Part shown: positions 7,219-15,700 of the stretch, piece by piece | Position numbering within the stretch: the stretch's first letter is position 1 | Layout of the letters: each line of letters opens with the position of its first letter | Source: Gammaproteobacteria bacterium | Lineage (GTDB): Bacteria > Pseudomonadota > Gammaproteobacteria > Pseudomonadales > Pseudohongiellaceae | NCBI GenBank assembly: GCA_028818225.1 | Contig: JAPPOG010000023.1 | Span: 1 to 32,528, forward strand | Length of the DNA stretch: 32,528 bases | Direction: 5' to 3' | Translations under genes and position numbers: made by a program | Notes under the pieces: model-generated | What the model saw: the letters and a program-made list of their open reading frames with translations, nothing else | What the model was told of the DNA's origin: nothing | Database searches by the model: none

Positions 7219-8999
7219 CAGATTTGACCTCCGCTTTGTACGGAATTCGCAGTTCCATTTAACTGGCGCTGACGGTATTGGTAACGAAATTTTCGCCGTA
7301 AAAGTTCACCGGGATCGTCTTCGATTCGGCGTAACCATTGCTCCAGTGATTGCTGATCTTCAAATTCTTCATTGGAGGACTGACTGGGAGTATTCTGTTC
7401 ACTGTTGGACTCAGAACTTTCCTGTTCTTCCGGCGCTTCGTTTTGCTGCTCTTGTTGTTGCTGGTCTTCGTTACCTTCCTGGCTTTCCTGGTCCTGATTT
7501 TCTGAGTTTTCGTTTTGTTCCTCAGATTGTTGTTCAGAGTTTTGCTCGGATTGATTCTCCTGGTTTTCGCCGTCCTGATTCTCTCCTTGTTCCGATTCTT
7601 GCTCTTCCAGAAGTTGTTCTACTATTTCTTTATTGTGAAGCGCATCCGCATGATCTGCTTCCAGACCGATAGCCACGTCATAGGCAGCGATCGCTTCGAC
7701 ATAATTACCCGCCAGAGCGAGGGCGTTGCCACGGTTATAATGGCCATCAGGGGTATCGCTGCCGCTGAATGCGGCGATAGCGGATTCATAGTCCTGGGCC
7801 CTGTAGCTTGCTGCACCGCGCCAGTCAGAAGATTCAAAAAGCGCTGCCGCCAGCTGATGATCCTCGGCGGCAAAGGCTTCAGCAGCCTGCTGATCTTTGG
7901 TCTGCCACAGGTCACGCCATTCGAAGGCCTGGGCCGACTGACCCGGAAACAGTAAACCAGTCCCAGTGAGTAATACCAGGCTGAATAGCCAGCCCCGGCG
8001 AAAGGTAAGAGCTGTTAAAGGTAGCACTAACAGAAGCAGGAAGGGGCCGGCTTCATACCAGACATCGAACTCTTCTTCGACTTCGGTTAGTTCATCGTCA
8101 TCGAGTAATTGATTTTCAACCAAGAGAAACGCCAGGTCTGCATCCGATAACTGTATATCGTGATAGCGGCCATTGACTCGATTAGTTAAAGACTGCAAAA
8201 CATTCTTGTTCAGGGTCGGAACAACCATGGCCCCATTTTCGTCTGTGAGAAAACTACCATCACTGGTGCGAATCGGTGCACCCTGTTCAGTACCAATGCC
8301 CATTACTAATAATTCGTAGTCGGTTTCCTCAAATTGTTCGGTGATGAGTAGCTCCTGATCAAAGCCGGAGATACCGTCAGTCATCAGCAGAATGCGACCG
8401 TCGGTAGATTCCACGTCATCGAGTAGGTTTATTGCCATATCTATGGCGGCCATGGGATTGCTACCAAACAGAGGCATGATATTTGGACTGAGTGACGGTA
8501 CCAGGGCATCAATGGTGACAACGTCATCCGTAAGCGGGGTCACTACATGTGAGTCACCGGCATACACCACCAGAGCGGTTTGTCCCTCTTCTCTTAATGC
8601 CAGAATATCCCGGAGTTTCCGTTTCGCCAGATCCAGCCGAGTTGGATTATGATCCGGCGCAAACATGGAAAGCGATAAGTCCATGACAATAACCAGGGCA
8701 TCCTCTCTTTTTTGGACAGGCTGGGGTAGTTGCTCCCAAACCGGTCCTGCCATGGCCACAGTAGATAAAACCCAGGCAACGAATAAGAGCAATAGCGGCG
8801 TCCGCTGGGCAGCGTTCTTGCTCCTATCGAGTAAGTAGGGCAGCAGGCTCTTATCAATTGCCTTATCCCAGGCAGTGACAACGGTATTTATGCGCCACAT
8901 GGCGAGAAAGAAAGTGAAAGCAGGAATTAATGCCAGTAACCATAGCGGTCGCAAAAAATGGAAATCCTGAATCATATTAGCGGGGATCAGAATATCCAT
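7215..8999 (-). CDS. batB: BatB-BatC fusion: VWA domain plus TPR and acidic Gln/Asn-rich tail
   Basis: The 594-residue product joins two Bat functions. Residues 1-340 are BatB-like: membrane segments near 18-36 and 66-84, a von Willebrand A domain with the metal-binding DLSLS at 107-111 and the LLMTDGISG strand, then a further hydrophobic region after about 310. Residues about 360-455 are BatC-like, with TPR helices such as GHYNRGNALALAGNYVEAIAAYDVAI. Residues about 460-545 (nucleotides 7365-7620) are very low in complexity, almost only E, Q, N, S and D, and probably disordered. The protein ends in a short basic segment (RRKFRYQYRQRQ). It should be membrane-anchored, with the VWA and TPR parts mediating contacts to BatA and BatD. 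The ATG at 8997-8999 shares one base with the batA stop (TGATG). Fused VWA-TPR proteins are known in gammaproteobacterial bat operons. Confidence 0.92.
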   Translation of the reverse strand: MDILIPANMIQDFHFLRPLWLLALIPAFTFFLAMWRINTVVTAWDKAIDKSLLPYLLDRSKNAAQRTPLLLLFVAWVLSTVAMAGPVWEQLPQPVQKREDALVIVMDLSLSMFAPDHNPTRLDLAKRKLRDILALREEGQTALVVYAGDSHVVTPLTDDVVTIDALVPSLSPNIMPLFGSNPMAAIDMAINLLDDVESTDGRILLMTDGISGFDQELLITEQFEETDYELLVMGIGTEQGAPIRTSDGSFLTDENGAMVVPTLNKNVLQSLTNRVNGRYHDIQLSDADLAFLLVENQLLDDDELTEVEEEFDVWYEAGPFLLLLVLPLTALTFRRGWLFSLVLLTGTGLLFPGQSAQAFEWRDLWQTKDQQAAEAFAAEDHQLAAALFESSDWRGAASYRAQDYESAIAAFSGSDTPDGHYNRGNALALAGNYVEAIAAYDVAIGLEADHADALHNKEIVEQLLEEQESEQGENQDGENQENQSEQNSEQQSEEQNENSENQDQESQEGNEDQQQQEQQNEAPEEQESSESNSEQNTPSQSSNEEFEDQQSLEQWLRRIEDDPGELLRRKFRYQYRQRQLNGTANSVQSGGQIW

Positions 9000-10060
9000 C
9001 AGGCGTTGCCTCCGCTAGCGGCCAGTTCCGCTTCATCCTCTTCGTATTCTTCGATACGTGCCTTGCCAGTTAAAGATAACCATGGAATCGAAACCAGGGC
9101 GAGGATAAAGCTGATGATAAGCGCGGCTCCTAATGGCCAGTAGAACAAGACCCGGGTAGGCCGGTAGGTTTGCTCGTCTTGTTCAATTGTTTCGAGGCGG
9201 TCTAATTCCTCATATATATCCACCAGGTCGTTAACGTCCCTGGCGCGGAAATACCGACCACCGGTAGACTCAGCAATTCTTGTCAGTACCGCCTCGTCCA
9301 GTTCTGCTGAAGGGTTGATCGCTCTGGCTCCGAAGAAGGTACGTTGCACGACCTGGTCGGCGCCAATTCCGATCGTGTAGATTTTAATGTTTTCTTGTTG
9401 TGCCAGTTGACCTGCCTGTTCGGGTGACACGGCGCCTGCGTTATTCACACCATCAGTTAATAGGACTAAAACCCGACTATTTTCAGGTCGTGTGCGCAGG
9501 TGAATAACTGCCAGACCAATAGCATCTCCAATCGCTGTGGCGGATTCTTCGATGATGCCAATTTCCGCCTCATCTAATAATGTGCCCACTGTTTCCCGGT
9601 CGAAAGTGAGTGGAGCCTGAATGTAGGCATGGGCAGCAAAGAGTATGAGGCCCAGCCGGTCACCTTCACGACGTTCGACGAAATCGCCAACTACTGCCTT
9701 GACCACATCGATGCGAGAGGCCTGACGATTTCCAACCACCATGTCCTGGGCTTCCATGCTGCCGGAGATATCGACAGATAACATGAGATCGCGGCCGGTA
9801 GAGGGAAGTTGTACTGGCTCTCCCAGCCATTGTGGCCGGCTTGCCGCCAGCACGATTAGGAGCCAAATCAGGGTGCAGAAGATTAGATTTAGTAAGCGCC
9901 CACTGGTGAGATTCTCGTTATCCGATTGCAAACGAGACAGCACACTAAAAAACGGCACGTAGAGCGCAGCATCCTGTCGAGGTGCGCGGGAAATCAACTT
10001 ATAGATAATGAAAGGCAGCGGGAGTGCAAGGAAAACCCAGGGCCAGGTGAATTCAAGCAT
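8999..10060 (-). CDS. batA: BatA family VWA-domain membrane protein
   Basis: The 353-residue product has two N-terminal membrane segments (about 6-24 and 57-74), a von Willebrand A domain and a C-terminal membrane segment near 308-330. The MIDAS metal site is intact: DISGS at residues 97-101, and VLLTDGVNNAG further on. This topology is typical of BatA, an aerotolerance-type protein thought to act with BatB, BatD and a MoxR ATPase at the inner membrane. The ATG at 10058-10060 lies inside the 3' end of the DUF4381 gene (8-bp overlap). The gene ends in TGATG with the next start, so it sits in an unbroken chain of coupled genes. Regulation is probably only at the operon level. Identity is certain at family level; the biological role in this organism is inferred. 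Confidence 0.94.
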   Translation of the reverse strand: MLEFTWPWVFLALPLPFIIYKLISRAPRQDAALYVPFFSVLSRLQSDNENLTSGRLLNLIFCTLIWLLIVLAASRPQWLGEPVQLPSTGRDLMLSVDISGSMEAQDMVVGNRQASRIDVVKAVVGDFVERREGDRLGLILFAAHAYIQAPLTFDRETVGTLLDEAEIGIIEESATAIGDAIGLAVIHLRTRPENSRVLVLLTDGVNNAGAVSPEQAGQLAQQENIKIYTIGIGADQVVQRTFFGARAINPSAELDEAVLTRIAESTGGRYFRARDVNDLVDIYEELDRLETIEQDEQTYRPTRVLFYWPLGAALIISFILALVSIPWLSLTGKARIEEYEEDEAELAASGGNA

Positions 10061-10592
10061 CAGTCACACCGTCCTCTCGCTGGGAAAATTTCTTGCTGTT
10101 TAAATAAAGACTGGTGATCCATGCTTGCCCGAGACTGTTCATGGCATCCACATCGACGTCGCATTGAGTTTGAAAGCGCCCAAAACTGAGGGCTGCAGCG
10201 ATTTCATCATTTAACCCGGAAGAGTCACCTTTTTGCCGGATAAAATCAACCCAGGCATCGCCCCCGAGACTGGCTACATTAGCCTGGGGGAAATGGACGA
10301 GGGCAACGCGGCGCATGACAGAATTAAATTCATTAACATACCGTAAACGCAGGCCGCCCATGTCTTCCTCTTCAGCACTGGCAAAGCGCAGGTAACAATT
10401 TTCCAATTCTGCCAAGGCATGTTGACATACTTTTTGCAGATTACGTTGCTGAACAATTTTGCGAATCAGAAAGTATCCGCCCAGCAAGAGAAGTGCGGCA
10501 AGAACCCACCATCCCGGCGCCGGCGGCCAGTAACTGATTTCACCAGGCAGATGAATGTCTGCGAGTTGGGCTAATAGCTCTTCGCTATCCAT
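10053..10592 (-). CDS. DUF4381 family protein of bat operon
   Basis: The 179-residue product has one membrane segment near 27-45 (GWWVLAALLLLGGYFLI) after a short acidic N-terminus (DSEELLAQLADIHLP), and a soluble alpha-helical rest. The pattern LPxxxSxWPPAPGWW near the start is typical of DUF4381 proteins, which lie between DUF58 and batA genes in many gammaproteobacteria. The function is unknown; a scaffold or adaptor for the MoxR/VWA complex is a guess from context. It overlaps the upstream DUF58 gene by 22 bp (start ATG at 10590-10592) and the downstream batA by 8 bp, so translation is probably linked on both sides. Confidence 0.88.
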   Translation of the reverse strand: MDSEELLAQLADIHLPGEISYWPPAPGWWVLAALLLLGGYFLIRKIVQQRNLQKVCQHALAELENCYLRFASAEEEDMGGLRLRYVNEFNSVMRRVALVHFPQANVASLGGDAWVDFIRQKGDSSGLNDEIAAALSFGRFQTQCDVDVDAMNSLGQAWITSLYLNSKKFSQREDGVTDA

Positions 10593-11551
10593 TGTCGGAT
10601 TTGCTCCACCACGAGTTGGTTCGTTCGCATTTTAATCAGCTGGATCTGTAACTTATCGAATTCCGTTGTTAGTCGATCCATACGTTCATGAAACTGTTCG
10701 CGATAACGAATTCTCGCTTTGCTGTTATGGGTATTCAAGGCTCCCTTACGGCTGCCATCGGTTATGCTGTATATACCGGGTACAGGCAAGGATTCTTCCA
10801 GGGTGTCGTAAACCATCACACAAATCACATTGTTATGGCGAGATAACTGATTCAGATACTGCAGCGCCTTGTCATCCAGAGTCACGAAATCAGAGATTAC
10901 ATAGAGTGTGCTGCCGGGCTTGGTAATACGGCGAATTTGCCCCAGTGCGTGAGCCAAACCCGGCTTAAATGCTGGATCATGAGGCAGCTGATTTTCCGGA
11001 TCTTTCACCTCCGGTAAACGCTGGTTGTATTCGAAGACCTGATTCAACAAATGCAGGGCGGAGCGCCGACTGCGTTTTGGCCTGACCAGATTGGCTTCCA
11101 CATCGGAAAATACCAGGCCGCCGACCCGATCCCCATTGTCGATTGCCAGCCAACAAAAAACTGCGGCGGCTTGAGCTGCAATTACTGATTTGAAGGCAAT
11201 CTGGCTGCCAAAATACATGTTATGGGTTTGATCAACCGCTATTATGACGGGACGTTCCCGTTCTTCACGGAAAACTTTGGTAAAGGGACGGCTTGTGCGG
11301 GCGGTGACTCGCCAATCGATTAATCTGATGTCATCCCCCGGTTGATAGGGCCGAAACTCCTCAAAATCGATTCCACGGCCTCTCATCTTGGATAAATGCA
11401 GACCTGAGATGCCGGCGATGGAGCGGGTGTGCGCAATATATTCGAGGGTTTTAGCGGCATAACGCTGGATCAGCAACTGTTGCAGGCTGATAACGGCCCC
11501 TTTGCTCTGATATCGAGCATGGTGGGGGTCAATTTGCAGTTTCGCCGACAT
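10571..11551 (-). CDS. DUF58 domain protein of bat operon (soluble)
   Basis: The 326-residue protein has no membrane segment, unlike the DUF58 protein at 1998-2960. It carries the classical signature GIDFEEFRPYQPGDDIRLIDW followed by RVTARTSRPFTKVFREERERP, then a VWA-like part with VDQTHNM and VISDFVTLD, where the first metal-site motif is degenerate (DQTHN instead of DxSxS). Such proteins are usually encoded directly after moxR and are the probable contact between the ATPase and the Bat membrane proteins. The ATG at 11549-11551 is 19 bp after the moxR stop. Its 3' end overlaps the DUF4381 gene by 22 bp, the largest overlap in the operon. Confidence 0.92.
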   Translation of the reverse strand: MSAKLQIDPHHARYQSKGAVISLQQLLIQRYAAKTLEYIAHTRSIAGISGLHLSKMRGRGIDFEEFRPYQPGDDIRLIDWRVTARTSRPFTKVFREERERPVIIAVDQTHNMYFGSQIAFKSVIAAQAAAVFCWLAIDNGDRVGGLVFSDVEANLVRPKRSRRSALHLLNQVFEYNQRLPEVKDPENQLPHDPAFKPGLAHALGQIRRITKPGSTLYVISDFVTLDDKALQYLNQLSRHNNVICVMVYDTLEESLPVPGIYSITDGSRKGALNTHNSKARIRYREQFHERMDRLTTEFDKLQIQLIKMRTNQLVVEQIRQWIAKSY

Positions 11552-11570
11552 TTAGCGCGTCCTGGCGAGA

Positions 11571-12530
11571 TCAGGCGGAGGGTACGCGTTCGCGAATGGT
11601 CTCTAGAACCTTGTCAGGAGTAACGCCACTGGCCTCCGCTTCGAAGCTCAGGAGAATGCGGTGGCGGAGAACATCAAACATGATTTCCTGCACATCATCA
11701 GGGCTAACAAAATCCCTTCCCTGGATCCAGGAATGGGCGCGGGCGCAGCGGTCAAGAGAGATGGTACCCCGCGGACTGGCACCATATTCCAACCAGGATG
11801 CAAGGTCTTCGCCATAGAGCTCTGGCTGGCGGGAAGCCATTATGAGTTGAATAATATATTCCTCAACTTCCGGCGCCATATGCATCGCGAGGATTTCCTG
11901 CCTTGCTGCAAATAAATCTTGCTGGGCAATCTGCTTTGGCGGCTCAGATAACTTATTAGCAGCCTCATCCCTCACCAGGTGAAGAATGTCCCGTTCCGCC
12001 TCGATAACTGGATAGTCGATAGTTACGTGCATCAGGAATCTATCCAGTTGCGCTTCAGGCAGAGGATAGGTTCCTTCCTGTTCAATCGGGTTCTGGGTAG
12101 CCATTACAAGGAAAAGAGGAGGCAGGGTAAAGGATTCCCTACCCACTGATACCTGATGCTCAGCCATGGCTTCCAGCAACGCCGATTGTACTTTGGCTGG
12201 TGCTCGGTTGATCTCATCTGCCAATACCAGGTTGTGAAAGATGGGCCCTTGCTGGAATCGAAAGCTTCCGTCTTCAGGTCTGAATACTTCGGTTCCGGTT
12301 ATATCGCTTGGTAGTAAGTCTGGGGTGAACTGAATCCGATGAAAATCACCTTCTATTGCTCTCGATAAATCTTTGATGGCTTTGGTCTTGGCCAGACCGG
12401 GAGCGCCTTCCACCAAGAGGTGTCCATCAGCCAATAATGCAATTAACAAACGATCAAGTAAGCGCTCCTGTCCTATAATTTGTCGAGATAACCAGTTTTT
12501 GAGTTCTGTTATTATTCCATGATGGCTCAT
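11571..12530 (-). CDS. moxR: MoxR-family AAA+ ATPase of bat operon
   Basis: The 319-residue protein is a complete MoxR ATPase: Walker A in EGAPGLAKTKA (about 41-51), Walker B in LVLADEINRAPAK, sensor 1 in MATQNPIEQEGTYPLPEAQ and SPRGTISLDRCAR near 248-260. It heads the operon moxR-DUF58-DUF4381-batA-batB/C-batD-yciH. MoxR ATPases of this group drive remodelling or metal insertion of VWA-containing partners. It is clearly a different subtype from the one at 969-1953 (APGLAKT against PGMGKT in Walker A, and different N-terminal helices). The start is ATG at 12528-12530; the Shine-Dalgarno site is weak. The promoter must lie in the 210-bp gap shared with the divergent glutamate dehydrogenase gene, but no convincing -35/-10 pair was found for this strand. 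Confidence 0.94.
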   Translation of the reverse strand: MSHHGIITELKNWLSRQIIGQERLLDRLLIALLADGHLLVEGAPGLAKTKAIKDLSRAIEGDFHRIQFTPDLLPSDITGTEVFRPEDGSFRFQQGPIFHNLVLADEINRAPAKVQSALLEAMAEHQVSVGRESFTLPPLFLVMATQNPIEQEGTYPLPEAQLDRFLMHVTIDYPVIEAERDILHLVRDEAANKLSEPPKQIAQQDLFAARQEILAMHMAPEVEEYIIQLIMASRQPELYGEDLASWLEYGASPRGTISLDRCARAHSWIQGRDFVSPDDVQEIMFDVLRHRILLSFEAEASGVTPDKVLETIRERVPSA

Positions 12531-12615
12531 ATGTAAGAATTCTCTGTTTGTAAATGGAGCACTTAGCGCGAAGTCAGGGATTTTAAGGGTTTTATGAAGG
12601 ATGTCTAGGCGAACA

Positions 12616-12651
12616 TTGTAGCGGAATGTAGCGATACATCAGGGATGTAGC
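12616..12651. repeat. Cluster of TGTAGC half-sites forming dyads in the moxR/gdh divergent gap
   Basis: Three direct copies, TTGTAGCG (12616), ATGTAGCG (12626) and ATGTAGC (12645), with an inverted TACATC (12635-12640). Together they make two perfect dyads: ATGTA-gcga-TACAT and TACATC-agg-GATGTA. The first two copies are exactly 10 bp apart, one helical turn. This arrangement between two divergent genes resembles an operator for a DNA-binding protein, but no regulator can be named. The rest of the 210-bp gap (12531-12740) holds only a strong Shine-Dalgarno site (AGGAGGGGG) for the glutamate dehydrogenase gene. Confidence 0.45.
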
Positions 12652-12740
12652 TCGATTGCTTAAGGCTTTTTCACCACATAGCTGTCATCAATTTTCCGCA
12701 CTAAGAGTCACTTCGCCATCGTTAGGAGGGGGTTTTTCCC

Positions 12741-15700
12741 ATGAGCACGCAACCGAACGTGGACAATTTACTATTTGTCCCGATCTATCAAGAAATCAAG
12801 AAGAAGTTTTCCAAAGCGAAAGCGGATTCGGTAGTGCTTTTTGCCAGTCAATTGTTTGCCAGTTCCTCCCGGTCCGAATTGGCAAAATTTACCGAGCAGG
12901 AGCTACTGGAATCGGTAATGGATGCCTGGCAGTTTGTGCAGGAAAGAAAGCTGGGCTCGCCATCAGTAAAATTCTTCCAGCGCAAACTCGACAAGCATGA
13001 AAATCGACAAACAGGAACCAGTATCTACATTCTTGTAGACGATATGCCTTTTTTGGTGGATTCCATCCGGCAGTGCCTTAATCGAAACGGGGTAATTATC
13101 CGCAATGCAAACAATGCTGTGTTTCAGGTTAATCGTATCGCAAAAGGAAAAAACACAGCTGGAAAGTTAAAAAACATTACAACTCACACAAATGCAGGCT
13201 ACAAGGGCGAAGCCTTGAGTTGCATCAATTGTGCTTTTATCACTGATATTCAATGTCGCGTAATAGAGAAAGAGATTCGTGACACGCTTAGACACGTGGC
13301 CGTGGCGGTTAAAGATTTCCAACCGATGTGCAGTAAGGCTATCGAGATACGGGAAGCTCTGCTAGCAAACAGGAAGTTGATCCCGGTAACTGACGAGGAA
13401 ATGAAAGAATCCAGTGAATTCCTGTCCTGGTTGGTGGATAACCATTTTACATTTCTCGGTTATGAAGAATATAGAATAAAGCGACCCAAGCGTGGAGCGC
13501 TCATTGAATTACAAAAGAAGTCCATGTTGGGGATCTCGCGATATAAAAAAGATCTAAAAGAAAGAGTTTCGTTAAGAAGTTTGCCGAAGGGAATTGGCGA
13601 TCTGATTCTAAAGAAAACTATTTGCAGTTTTGCTAAATCGACAAATCGCTCCAAAGTGCATCGTCCTGCATTCTACGACTACGTCATCATTAAAGAGTTT
13701 GATGATAAAGGGAGCGTAATTGTGGAGCACCGCTTTGTCGGACTCTATACGTCTTCTGTTTATTATCGTGCCGCCTTGGATATACCGCTGGTGAGAAAGA
13801 AGGTAAATGCGGTATTGGATCAGTCGGGATTTGCCCCCAATGGTCACAGCATCAAAGATCTGCTGCAGGTCATCAATGTGTTTCCCCGAGATGAGTTATT
13901 CCAGATTAGCAAGGATCAGCTGTACAACACGGCATTGGAAATTACACAGATTCAGGAAACACGCGCCAGTAAACTATTCATTCGCAAAGACTCTTACGGG
14001 AAATTCTTTTCCTGCCTGGCGTATATACCCCGGGATATTTATAACACCAGGGTACGAATCAATATTCAGGAGTTTCTGGAAAAAGAATTAAAAGGTGAAG
14101 AGGTCGAGTTCACTACCTATTTTTCTGAATCAACTTTGGCAAGAATACATTTCATATTGCGCGTCCCAAATATTCAAAAAGTTAAATACGATTTATCCAT
14201 GCTAAATGAAAAGATGGTCGCTGTAGCAAAACCTTGGGAAGACTATTTTCTTGAAGCCTTGCAGCATCAATACCTGGATCAGGAAGCGGAAAGACTGCAT
14301 CGTATTTATGCCGATTGCTACTCATCGGCTTATAAGGAGGTATATAGCGCTGAAGAGGCGGTAAAAGATATTGCCCGAATAGACAGTGTGGTTGCGAACA
14401 AGAGCCTGGCGCTGGATCTGGATACCTGTTCATCGGAGGTCGGTGCCGAGCTGAGCTTTAAAATTTTTAGTTACCAACATCAGCTATTTCTGTCAGATGT
14501 GGCCCCAGTTCTGGAAAATCTGGGGTTAAATATTATTAGTGAAAAGGCATTTAAGTTGGAGCCTGAATGTGAGCACGAAGTGTGGTTACATGATTTTTCT
14601 CTTTATAGAAAGAATGCCAGCGTCGGTAATCTAACGGTAGCGCTTAAACAAAACTTTGAGGAGGCATTTAACGCTATTTGGTCTAAAAAGATTGATGACG
14701 ACAACTTCAACGCCCTTGTCGTTATGGCAGGAATAAACTGGCGAGATGCAGCTTTGCTTCGAGCCTATGCCGCCTATTTGAAACAGATTCAGTTTGGTTA
14801 TACGCCAAAATTTATGGCTGAAACATTAGCAGAACACAAGACTATAGCCGGTCAGCTTATCCAGTATTTCTATACTCTCTTCGACCCAGATCTTTCAGCC
14901 AAGACGCGAAAGCAGGCAATGACGCTGAAAAGAACTCTGTCGGCTGCCATCGACGATGTTGCTAACCTGGCGGAAGACAGTGTACTGCGAGCCTTCCTCA
15001 ATCTATTCGACGCAACTTTGCGCACTAATTACTTTCAGCCTGATACTGAGGGTAACGTCAAAGATTACTTTTCTTTTAAGCTCGCCCCGGAACAAATTGA
15101 AGGAATCCCGCTACCGAAACCCAAGTTTGAGATATTTGTCTTCTCGCGCGGAGTAGAGGGCGTCCATTTAAGAGGTGGGCGTGTTGCCCGCGGCGGCTTA
15201 CGCTGGTCAGATCGTAGTGAAGACTATCGAACTGAAGTTCTTGGTCTGGTGAAAGCGCAACAAGTTAAAAACTCGGTAATCGTCCCGGTTGGGGCGAAGG
15301 GTGGGTTTTACGTTAAAGAGTCAGCGCCAGATCGCGAGGCATTTATGCGGTTGGGCATTGCCAGTTACAAAACCTTTATCAGTGGCCTGCTGGACATTAC
15401 GGACAACATTATTGATTCAAAATTAATACCTCCTGTGGCGGTAGTAAGACGTGACGAGGATGATCCCTATCTGGTGGTTGCTGCAGATAAGGGCACGACG
15501 ACTTTTTCTGATATAGCTAATGAAATCGCCGGGGAGTATGAGTTCTGGTTGGGTGATGGATTTGCTTCTGGTGGTAGTAATGGCTATGACCATAAGGCCA
15601 TGGGCATTACCGCGAGAGGCGCCTGGGTTTCAGTGCAGCGACATTTCCGCGAAATCGGAGTCAATGTGCAGGAAGAGGATTTCACCGTCGTAGGCATAGG

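Noticed and set aside
7400..7600. The CAG/TTC-rich stretch in batB/C as a CRISPR or tandem repeat array
   Set aside because: No constant repeat unit or spacers; it is simply codons for Glu, Gln, Asn and Ser.
12656..13000. Open frame of 114 codons overlapping the gdhB start
   Set aside because: Out-of-frame shadow of gdhB, whose own start has a strong ribosome site and whose protein is complete.
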